Source: DATGHS01 sp035307785 (GTDB taxonomy: Bacteria > Planctomycetota > Planctomycetia > Gemmatales > Gemmataceae). From it: a stretch of 15,845 bases of DNA. The notes beneath the pieces were generated by a model that did not search any database, was not told the DNA's origin, and saw only the letters and a program-made list of their open reading frames with translations. Below, piece after piece: positions 1 to 5,626 of this stretch (the stretch's first letter is position 1; each line of letters starts with the position of its first letter). Where the stretch lies: NCBI GenBank assembly GCA_035307785.1, contig DATGHS010000055.1, forward strand, positions 1 to 15,845. Direction: 5' to 3'. A program made the position numbers and the translations under genes.

Positions 1-1043
1 GGTGCCGGAGTGTTCTTCAGCGGCTGCACAGTCAGTAACAGCCCATTACCGGTGCCACGGGCTTCGTCCAGAGTCACTTGCGGGGCTTGCACGCTATTGA
101 CGTGCCAGCGCCGCGAATACAGAAAGCGCACACCGAGTTCGGCATTTTCAAACAGCAGCAGCGTATTGTCGTCGTTCGGCTCAGTAACCAAGCCGCGAAG
201 CGCCGCGTCGTTGAGTTCAACCGGGCGCGCGTCGAGTCTTCGGGAGAGCGTGAAGGTGCCTTCGATTTTGCCTGTCTCCTTGCCGTCCTTGTCGAGCAAG
301 AAGTGTGTGCCCCGCATTGTTAGATAGCTCAGGTGCTTGGATCCCAGATCGAAATAGAAGAAACCGTCTACTTCATGCCGGCAGGGGCCAAATTCGTCCA
401 CTCCGCGGACGCTGCCGGTCAGGGTAATGCGCGCCTGCTTGCTGCCGCCGAAATTCACGATGCTTTCAAATCTGCAATCGAACGAGCCGCCGAGCAGCTT
501 GTCGATGTCGGTTAACTCCTGCTCGGCTTCGGCGGTTGCTTTCCACGATTCGCCGGGACGAACCGGGTTGGCAGGAAGCAGGCCGGTCAGCGCCGGGGTG
601 AAGACGTCGGTGCGCAGCAAATCGATTTCTTGAAAGGTGAGGGGGCCATCCGGTGAGAAACCGTTCTTCAGCGCGTTTGCGCGCGTGACGACGATCCGCC
701 GGACTTCCGGCCGCAGCAAGCTGTCCATCTTGTCCTTGCCGGTGGTGCGTTGGACCTCCAGCCGGCGATAAATGCGCAACGTCTTCTGCATGTCTTCCTT
801 ACTTGGATCAAGGATGCGCTCGTCGTAATCGATGGCGCTGTCGCCAGTGCCTTCGAGAGATCGGCCCTTTGGGTTGTCCTTATCTGGAGGGAGGCTGAGC
901 GTGCTGGTCCCGGTGAGCTTGCTGCTCACATGGTACTGATAGCCGGGAGTGAATTGCTCCTGCAAGCGAATCGGCTCCTCGGCCCGCAGCGCCACCGGAA
1001 CCAGCAAAACCGAGAGCGCCAGAAATCTGCACAGTGTGGTCAT
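1..1043 (-). CDS. Secreted protein of unknown function, 3' end beyond window
   Basis: An uninterrupted minus-strand frame starts with ATG at 1043 and is still open at the left edge, giving 347 residues. Residues 1-21 (MTTLCRFLALSVLLVPVALRA, then EEPIRL) form a classical Sec signal peptide: a basic n-region, a hydrophobic core and an A-x-A-like cleavage site. The mature part begins LQEQFTPGYQYHVSSKLTGT and is rich in beta-strand-like segments, with a conserved-looking GESWKATAEAEQEL stretch and many short charged turns. I see no catalytic motif, membrane segment or cysteine cluster. The overall look is that of planctomycete secreted proteins that measure or bind something in the cell envelope, but I do not recognise the family and assign no function. 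The gene faces away from the sigma factor gene and is separated from it by about 700 bases, so it has its own promoter. The start is chosen because the signal peptide begins there directly. Confidence 0.8.
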   Translation of the reverse strand, partial: MTTLCRFLALSVLLVPVALRAEEPIRLQEQFTPGYQYHVSSKLTGTSTLSLPPDKDNPKGRSLEGTGDSAIDYDERILDPSKEDMQKTLRIYRRLEVQRTTGKDKMDSLLRPEVRRIVVTRANALKNGFSPDGPLTFQEIDLLRTDVFTPALTGLLPANPVRPGESWKATAEAEQELTDIDKLLGGSFDCRFESIVNFGGSKQARITLTGSVRGVDEFGPCRHEVDGFFYFDLGSKHLSYLTMRGTHFLLDKDGKETGKIEGTFTLSRRLDARPVELNDAALRGLVTEPNDDNTLLLFENAELGVRFLYSRRWHVNSVQAPQVTLDEARGTGNGLLLTVQPLKNTPA

Positions 1044-1757
1044 AATCCACCCCTTTTTGCCGAAGCCCTGCAAATGAGCATTCGGAAGCCTAAACGATTG
1101 TATCCGGGTGTGAATTGGCCCATATGGCGCAAGACCGCCCATCTGTGTCGTTTTTGGAATGGCAGAGCGCAAGATTTGCTTTGCACGGGACTTAGTGAAT
1201 TTGCCGGATTTGACGGGGCGGTAAAAGCGACATGCAAAATTGGCCGGTTGCCAAGCAAAATTGCACAGAGATGGTGAAAAAATGATCAGGTATGGACTGA
1301 TGAACCGATTTGGCGTGGGAAAAACCGGATTCTATCCGGTGACGCAAGATATTGATGCGGAAATAGATACGCCAGAAAACGCACTACGGAAGGTCGAATT
1401 ATCGGAATAATTTGGAATACGGCATGGCCTTCGCAGCGTCTATATAAACAGAGAGCCGAGAATGACAACTCTGGAAGAGCGAAGTACCTGATGAGTAAAT
1501 TCTTTCCCCCAAAGCATTCTAGGAGTGGGGGAAGGCGGGAGTTATGGAAAAGCAGTAAAATCCCGAACCTTTATCCGGGCTTCAAGCCTCTATATCTGGC
1601 AGAATGAACCATACCCAACGTCGGATCTTTCCGCCAGATCAACTGTAACAGACACGACGGCAGAACGTAGTAGACTTAGGGGCGCTAGTGGCGGCGTCGG
1701 TAGGCCGGTGGTTTCGTGCCGTCTTTCAGAGGACAGTGATCGGCCAAGGGGTTAGCG
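1044..1757. other. Gene-free 714-base stretch between divergent genes
   Basis: No convincing coding frame is present. The short open frames here lack ribosome binding sites and have low-complexity, shadow-like translations. The base composition is visibly more AT-rich than the flanking genes. It must hold the promoters of the minus-strand secreted protein gene and the plus-strand sigma factor gene, but I found no pair of -35 and -10 boxes with good spacing. Two structures are visible. One is a direct repeat GCAAAATTG at 1234-1242 and 1255-1263, spaced 21 bases start to start. The other is a 7-bp stem TTCCCCC (1504-1510) with GGGGGAA (1527-1533). An unrecognised small RNA is possible but unsupported. 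Confidence 0.6.
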
Positions 1758-3422
1758 GTGAGCGACTTCAAAGTACCAGCCCTGGAACAATTGACGGACC
1801 AACAAGTCCGTTATGCCCCGCCGGGCGTCCGGCAGGAGCAACTGGAGCGCGCGCGCAGGTTGCATCGCGAAATCAAGACGAACCGCCAGTATCCGTACCA
1901 GTTCGTCTGCTTCCGCATAACCGATTACCGCAGCAGCGCCTATCCCAAGTTGCTCATCCGCGGCGACCAACTGCGGCATGACCTGGACCTGTTCCGCGAC
2001 CGGCTTGCCCGCTCGCTGCAGATTACCCCGCTGGAGATGCCCACCGAGCCCATGCTGAGCCTGGTCCAGGTGAGCAAGAAGTTAAACGTTTCCACGAAAA
2101 CAATCGCGCGCTGGCGCAAGCATGGCTTGATCGGCCAGACGGTAATGCAGAATGGCCGGCGTCAGTTGCGGTTTCCGCAGTCGGTGGTGGAGCAATTCCT
2201 GGCCTCGCACCAGAAAGAAGTGGCGCGCGGGTCCCGGTTTTCCCACCTGTCGGATGAAGAGAAGGACGAAATTATTCGCCGGGCGCGGCGGCTGGCCTAT
2301 GCCGGCGGCTCGCTCACGGATGTTAGCCGGCGGATCGCCCAAAACCTTGGTCGGTCGACCGAGGCCGTTCGTTACACCATCAAGAACCACGACCGGCATC
2401 ACCCCGACATGGCGGTGTTTCCGGGCGCGAGCGGACCGTTGGATACGGCCGCGAAACAGTTCATTTTCAACTCCTATCGTCGAGGGATTGCCGTGCATAC
2501 TTTAGCCAAACGCTTCGCTCGCTCCCGCACGTCCATTCATCGGGTAGTGACCGAAGTCCGAGCCGATAAATTGCTCCAACAACCGTTGGACTACATGTAT
2601 AACGAATCGTTCGATGACCCCGCCAAGGAACCCGAAATCATGGGCCCGATGCCGGACATCGAACAGTTCGAAAAAGCCTGCCGGGACAAAAAGATTCCGA
2701 AGGACGTGCCACCGGAATTGGCACCGCTGTATGAGATGCCCTTGCTCAGCAAGCCGCAAGAGCAGCACTTGTTCCGGCAAATGAACTACCTGAAGCACCG
2801 CCTTCACAAGTTGCGTTCGGGCATCGATCCGACCCACGCACGCAATCAGGACCTGGATCATGTCGAAGAGTTGCAAGCGAAGATCAGTGCCGTAAAGGAC
2901 CTGCTCATTCGCTGCAACATGCGGCTGGTCGTGAGTTATGCGAAGAAGCATGCCGGCCCGGCCGACAACCTGTTCGAACTAATCTCCGACGGCAATATGT
3001 CGCTGATCCGGGCCGTCGAGAAATTCGACTATGCCCGCGGCAACAAGTTCAGCACGTATGCCAGCTGGGCCATCATGAAGAACTTTGCCCGCAGTATTCC
3101 GGACGAGAAGAAGCGGCGCGAGCACTTCGTGACCGGCCACGAGGAACTGTTCGAGACCAAGCAGGACTTCCGCAGCGACGAACAGGAACAGCTGTCGCAA
3201 GCCGAACAGGCCGCCAGCAAGGTCAACCGCCTGCTGGACCTGCTCGACCCGCGCGAACGCGAGATCCTGCGTATGCGGGCCGGCCTCGACAATGCCGAAG
3301 GCATGACGCTCGAAGAGATCGGCCAGCGCCTGGGCATCACGAAGGAACGCGTCCGGCAACTGAATGTCCGCATCATGAAAAAGCTGCGTGATTTTGCGCA
3401 GGAGCATGAGAAGGATTTTTGA
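1758..3422 (+). CDS. Sigma-70 family RNA polymerase sigma factor with extra N-terminal HTH domains
   Basis: This 554-residue protein should direct RNA polymerase to promoters. Its C-terminal half is clearly sigma-70. A region 1.2-like segment (about 323-350, PLYEMPLLSKPQEQHLFRQM) is followed by region 2 at about 384-460 (NMRLVVSYAKKH, ELISDGNMSLIRAVEKFDYARGNKFSTYASWAIMKN) and region 4 at about 492-547 (LDPREREILRMR, TLEEIGQRLGITKERVRQL). Region 3 is replaced by a short Q/E-rich linker. The N-terminal half is unusual. Residues 100-125 (LSLVQVSKKLNVSTKTIARWRKHGL) look like a MerR/excisionase-type helix-turn-helix, and about 167-212 and 230-266 look like two more (SLTDVSRRIAQNLGRSTEAVRY; VHTLAKRFARSRTSIHRV). 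The GTG start at 1758 is preceded by AAGGGG at about 1746-1751. An intrinsic terminator follows 26 bases after the stop. It is probably an alternative, planctomycete-type factor rather than the housekeeping one, because region 3 is absent; I cannot name it. Confidence 0.93.
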   Translation: MSDFKVPALEQLTDQQVRYAPPGVRQEQLERARRLHREIKTNRQYPYQFVCFRITDYRSSAYPKLLIRGDQLRHDLDLFRDRLARSLQITPLEMPTEPMLSLVQVSKKLNVSTKTIARWRKHGLIGQTVMQNGRRQLRFPQSVVEQFLASHQKEVARGSRFSHLSDEEKDEIIRRARRLAYAGGSLTDVSRRIAQNLGRSTEAVRYTIKNHDRHHPDMAVFPGASGPLDTAAKQFIFNSYRRGIAVHTLAKRFARSRTSIHRVVTEVRADKLLQQPLDYMYNESFDDPAKEPEIMGPMPDIEQFEKACRDKKIPKDVPPELAPLYEMPLLSKPQEQHLFRQMNYLKHRLHKLRSGIDPTHARNQDLDHVEELQAKISAVKDLLIRCNMRLVVSYAKKHAGPADNLFELISDGNMSLIRAVEKFDYARGNKFSTYASWAIMKNFARSIPDEKKRREHFVTGHEELFETKQDFRSDEQEQLSQAEQAASKVNRLLDLLDPREREILRMRAGLDNAEGMTLEEIGQRLGITKERVRQLNVRIMKKLRDFAQEHEKDF

Positions 3423-3448
3423 GAGATGAGTGCCGAATGGAGAAGAGA

Positions 3449-3490
3449 AGAAACCCCGGTTCATAAAGAAACCGGGGTTTTTTGCTTTTT
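3449..3490 (+). terminator. Intrinsic terminator of the sigma factor gene
   Basis: The arms AAACCCCGGT (3451-3460) and ACCGGGGTTT (3471-3480) pair perfectly around a 10-base loop, with one more A-T pair possible inside. A T-rich run (3478-3490, interrupted by GC) follows. It lies 26 bases after the sigma factor stop codon and only a few bases before the ribosome binding site of the next small gene. Confidence 0.9.
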
Positions 3491-3502
3491 GAAGGGGAGA
3501 CC

Positions 3503-3757
3503 ATGAAAAGATGGCATCGGGAAGTACACATAGCTCGACGGAACCATCGCGAACATCTTCGCGGCTACGGTTGGCCTAAAAGGCAGGTCCATTGCACTTC
3601 TGAATTGCAGAAAGGCCGGTTCCGTAAGAAAGACGCCCACGACTGCGGCAAAGCGCGTTGTCTGCTCTGCCATTTCCACAAGGTTTTCGATTTGCCGCAG
3701 ATCAAGGATAAGATGAAGGAGTTTTCGTTTCGCGAGCAACTTCGGGACCTTGGTTGA
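3503..3757 (+). CDS. Small basic Cys/His-containing protein
   Basis: This gene encodes an 84-residue, strongly basic protein of unknown function. The ATG at 3503 is preceded by an excellent ribosome binding site, GAAGGGGAG at 3491-3499. An in-frame upstream ATG at 3482 lies in the terminator T-run and is unlikely to be used. The middle of the protein, KGRFRKKDAHDCGKARCLLCHFHK (residues 37-60), has three cysteines and a histidine arranged C-x4-C-x2-C-H, with a further histidine two residues on. This could bind a metal or nucleic acid. From memory, small proteins with a similar RKK..DCG..RC..CH..K core occur in many bacteria, but I cannot name a Pfam family. It stands directly behind the sigma factor terminator with no obvious promoter of its own, so expression may depend on read-through. 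Whether it is a functional partner of the sigma factor is unknown. Confidence 0.75.
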   Translation: MKRWHREVHIARRNHREHLRGYGWPKRQVHCTSELQKGRFRKKDAHDCGKARCLLCHFHKVFDLPQIKDKMKEFSFREQLRDLG

Positions 3758-3820
3758 CGCTCCTACCTACAACGCGACCAGAATTACGAACCACCCGTTC
3801 CCCATCGCCGTAGATCAGTC

Positions 3821-4051
3821 ATGGAATGGAAACTCACCAAGCGCCGGGGCCAGCGGATAGCGGCGGGCACGCTGGAACAGATGCTGACCTATCTCAAGTA
3901 CACCCTCCCTGACGGCGAGTACCGGCTCATTCATGGCGACAGGGTCATCCGCACCACCCGCCACCAGGGCATTCTCATTCCGTTTGATCAGTGGGAAGGG
4001 TTTACGCCGATGGAGGTTGTGAAGGAGCTCCAAAAGCGCGAACGGCCATAG
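3821..4051 (+). CDS. Small hypothetical protein
   Basis: This gene encodes a 76-residue protein (MEWKLTKRRGQRIAAGT...), with mixed charge and no signal peptide or membrane segment. The sequence has a sensible predicted fold: an amphipathic helix near LEQMLTYLKYTL, then strands EYRLIHGDRVIRTTR and GILIPFDQWEGF, then a C-terminal helix MEVVKELQKRER. The reading frame uses GC-rich codons like its neighbours, which supports a real gene. The weak point is the start, because no clear Shine-Dalgarno sequence precedes the ATG at 3821. It ends 10 bases before the -35 box of the fluoride locus promoter, so it is not part of that operon. I do not recognise the family. Confidence 0.6.
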   Translation: MEWKLTKRRGQRIAAGTLEQMLTYLKYTLPDGEYRLIHGDRVIRTTRHQGILIPFDQWEGFTPMEVVKELQKRERP

Positions 4052-4061
4052 CGCTCCGGCG

Positions 4062-4090
4062 TTGCCTCCTACTAATACTCGTCCTATACT
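4062..4090 (+). promoter_or_regulatory. Sigma-70-type promoter of the fluoride locus
   Basis: TTGCCT at 4062-4067 and TATACT at 4085-4090 are separated by exactly 17 bases. Each box differs from the consensus (TTGACA, TATAAT) at only one or two positions. Transcription would start near 4097, just before the first stem of the riboswitch at 4101, which is where a leader RNA should begin. Confidence 0.75.
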
Positions 4091-4096
4091 CCCCCT

Positions 4097-4155
4097 GCAT
4101 GGCGATGGGGTTCGCCTGGAACCGTCCCGGCACGCTGGGACTGATAACTCCTACC
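4097..4155 (+). promoter_or_regulatory. Fluoride riboswitch aptamer (crcB motif)
   Basis: The conserved crcB-motif elements are present in order. The first stem is GGCG (4101-4104) with CGCC (4113-4116), and its loop is ATGGGGTT. A linker GGAACC follows, then a stem GTCCC (4124-4128) with GGGAC (4137-4141), then CTGATAACTCCTACC. The defining pseudoknot pairs GGGGTT (4107-4112) of the first loop with AACTCC (4146-4151), with one G-U pair. This is the architecture known from fluoride riboswitches, in which fluoride and magnesium ions stabilise the pseudoknot. It sits directly between a good promoter and crcB, the commonest gene under this riboswitch class. The downstream intrinsic terminator implies control by transcription termination, with fluoride allowing read-through. 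Confidence 0.93.
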
Positions 4156-4187
4156 GATTATTCTTTCGGTAGGTGCATCGACTTCCG

Positions 4188-4226
4188 AAGCCCCGACCGA
4201 GAACTGAATCCGGTCGGGGCTTTTTC
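4188..4226 (+). terminator. Riboswitch-controlled intrinsic terminator before crcB
   Basis: AAGCCCCGACCG (4188-4199) pairs perfectly with CGGTCGGGGCTT (4211-4222) around an 11-base loop, followed by TTTTT at 4221-4225. It stands 33 bases after the aptamer and 30 bases before the crcB start. It is the expected expression platform of the fluoride riboswitch. A competing hairpin, CCTACCGA (4150-4157) with TCGGTAGG (4166-4173), lies between aptamer and terminator and overlaps the last two pseudoknot bases. Confidence 0.92.
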
Positions 4227-4255
4227 ATTTTGGCTATCATGAACAGGAGAGCCGC

Positions 4256-4657
4256 GTGAAAGTGCTGATGCAAATTGCGCTGGTGGCGCTGGGGTCCTCA
4301 ATCGGAGGATTGGCCCGCTGGGGCGTGTCGCTGGCGGCCGGGCGGATCCTCGGGACGGCCTTCCCTTGGGGCACGCTGTTCATCAACCTCTCCGGCAGTT
4401 TTTTCCTGGGCTGGTTCACGACGGTGCTTGACAACCGCCTGGTGGCCACCGGCGATAAATGGTGGATTCAACCGGCCGACTTGCGGCTAATGATTGCCGT
4501 GGGTTTCACCGGCGCGTACACGACGTTTTCGACGTTTGAATATGAAAGCCACAAGATGCTCGGCGACGGCGACAGGCTGGCCGCGGCGACGTATATAGCA
4601 GGCAGCGTGTTTCTGGGGCTTCTGGCGGTTCGCGTTGGAACGATGTTGGCGAGGTAG
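4256..4657 (+). CDS. crcB: Fluoride ion exporter CrcB/Fluc
   Basis: This gene encodes a 133-residue inner-membrane protein, the usual length for single-domain Fluc channels, which assemble as antiparallel dimers and let fluoride leave the cell. Four hydrophobic helices are visible, at about 4-26, 36-56, 76-98 and 108-130. The family signatures are present: GSSIGGLARW (13-22), the NLSGSFFLGW segment starting at Asn44, and GFTGAYTTFSTF (83-94), which holds the polar track and the phenylalanines expected to line the pore. The GTG start at 4256 follows AGGAGA at 4245-4250. A later in-frame ATG would cut into the first helix. It is the first gene of the locus, behind a fluoride riboswitch and terminator, so it should be induced by fluoride. 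The next gene, a DUF190 protein, is a common crcB neighbour in bacteria, which supports a shared role. Confidence 0.96.
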   Translation: MKVLMQIALVALGSSIGGLARWGVSLAAGRILGTAFPWGTLFINLSGSFFLGWFTTVLDNRLVATGDKWWIQPADLRLMIAVGFTGAYTTFSTFEYESHKMLGDGDRLAAATYIAGSVFLGLLAVRVGTMLAR

Positions 4658-4677
4658 AGGATTCATTAGCCAACGGT

Positions 4678-4802
4678 TGAACACGGATTTCATAACACGG
4701 ATAAACACAGATCAGACAAAGATAAAAAAGCCATCAACGAGAGATTGGAATTACCCAACTGATTTCTGATCCGTGTGTATCCGTGTTACGAAGTCGTGTT
4801 CA
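4678..4802. repeat. Long imperfect inverted repeat with ACACGGAT units
   Basis: The left arm 4678-4715 and right arm 4766-4802 are reverse complements apart from a handful of mismatches and one bulge, and they enclose about 50 bases. Each arm contains short direct repeats of ACACGGAT or close variants (for example AACACGGATAAACACAGATC). The element fills the gap between crcB and the tandem DUF190 gene. No T-run follows the right arm, so it is not a standard terminator, though a transcript through it could fold into a large hairpin. Similar ACACGGAT strings are, from memory, common intergenic repeats in several environmental phyla. Confidence 0.85.
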
Positions 4803-4831
4803 TCCGTGGGCAAATCTGCTTTGGACACTTC

Positions 4832-5626
4832 ATGAAGCTAGAAGGCGAACAAACCCTGTTGCGCGTCTACTTGCGGAACACCGACAAGTACGGCCTTTGG
4901 CGGCTTGCGGCCGACACTCTCGTCGAGCGCGCCCGTCATGATGGCCTGGCTGGGGCGACGGTTCTTCGTGGCATTTTCGGTTTCGATATCAATGGCCGCC
5001 TGCTGCAATCGGGCCGCTTCGCGCTGGTCGAGCATTTTCCCGTCATTGTCGAAATCGTCGATGTGCCGCAAAAGATCGGCCCTTTCCTGGCCACCGTGCA
5101 GGAAGTCGTGACCGAAGGAATGGCCACGTTGGAACGCGGCCATGTACTGCGCTATCGCTCTGAGCGCATGCCGGCTTCACCACCGGCTACCAGCCTGGCG
5201 GTTCCCGATACTGTCCCGGACCTCTCCACGCTCCCATCTCCCGAGGAGTTTCCAGCCATGACGATCGGCGAAACCGGCCAATTGTTGCGAATCTTTATCG
5301 GCGAGTCGGACGTCCACGGAAGTGAGCCGCTCTATAGCGCGATCGTGCTGAAGGCCCGCGAACTCGGCCTGTGCGGCGCGACCGTGCTGCGCGGCGCCAT
5401 GGGTTTCGGCGCCAATAGCCGAATGCACACCACCCGCTTGCTGGAACTCTCCACCGATCTGCCGATCTTGATCGAGATTGTGGACAGTGCCGAGAAGATC
5501 AGCACGCTGTTACCGTTTCTGGACGAAGTCGTGAAGGAAGGGCTGATCACGATCGAAGCAGTGCATATCTTCCGCTACCGGCAGAACATGGAGAAAGCGA
5601 GAACGGAAGGCGGCCCTGGCACATGA
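4832..5626 (+). CDS. Tandem DUF190 (PII-like fold) protein
   Basis: This 264-residue protein is built from two copies of the DUF190 domain (PF02641, COG1993), which is usually a stand-alone protein of roughly 110 residues. Copy 1 spans about 1-110 (KLEGEQTLLRVYLRNTDKYG, GATVLRGIFGF, FPVIVEIVD). Copy 2 spans about 146-250 (GETGQLLRIFIGESDVHG, GATVLRGAMGF, LPILIEIVD). A proline-rich linker joins them. The shared GATVLRG motif is at 41-47 and 181-187. DUF190 proteins adopt a ferredoxin-like fold related to PII and CutA trimers; the ligand is not established. DUF190 genes often sit next to crcB, so a role in fluoride response is likely but indirect. The ATG at 4832 is chosen because it begins the typical domain start MKLEGEQ; the ribosome binding site is weak. 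Longer in-frame starts lie inside the inverted repeat. Its stop overlaps the start of the next gene by four bases. Confidence 0.9.
   Translation: MKLEGEQTLLRVYLRNTDKYGLWRLAADTLVERARHDGLAGATVLRGIFGFDINGRLLQSGRFALVEHFPVIVEIVDVPQKIGPFLATVQEVVTEGMATLERGHVLRYRSERMPASPPATSLAVPDTVPDLSTLPSPEEFPAMTIGETGQLLRIFIGESDVHGSEPLYSAIVLKARELGLCGATVLRGAMGFGANSRMHTTRLLELSTDLPILIEIVDSAEKISTLLPFLDEVVKEGLITIEAVHIFRYRQNMEKARTEGGPGT

Noticed and set aside
1286..1468. 60-residue minus-strand frame in the empty region
   Set aside because: No Shine-Dalgarno sequence and no family resemblance; AT-rich non-coding composition.
1525..1981. Small plus-strand genes just before or overlapping the sigma factor start
   Set aside because: No ribosome binding sites, one overlaps the sigma factor gene heavily in another frame, and the compositions are unlike real proteins.
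2082..3464. Long open frames on the minus strand opposite the sigma factor gene
   Set aside because: They are shadows of a strongly supported GC-rich gene. Their products lack recognisable domains and have no ribosome binding sites.
4678..4802. CRISPR-like or tandem array from the ACACGGAT units
   Set aside because: The units are arranged as two facing arms with irregular spacing, not as regular repeats with unique spacers.
4775..4831. Earlier start for the tandem DUF190 protein at 4775
   Set aside because: The added residues are encoded by the right arm of the ACACGGAT inverted repeat, and the DUF190 domain begins exactly at the ATG at 4832.
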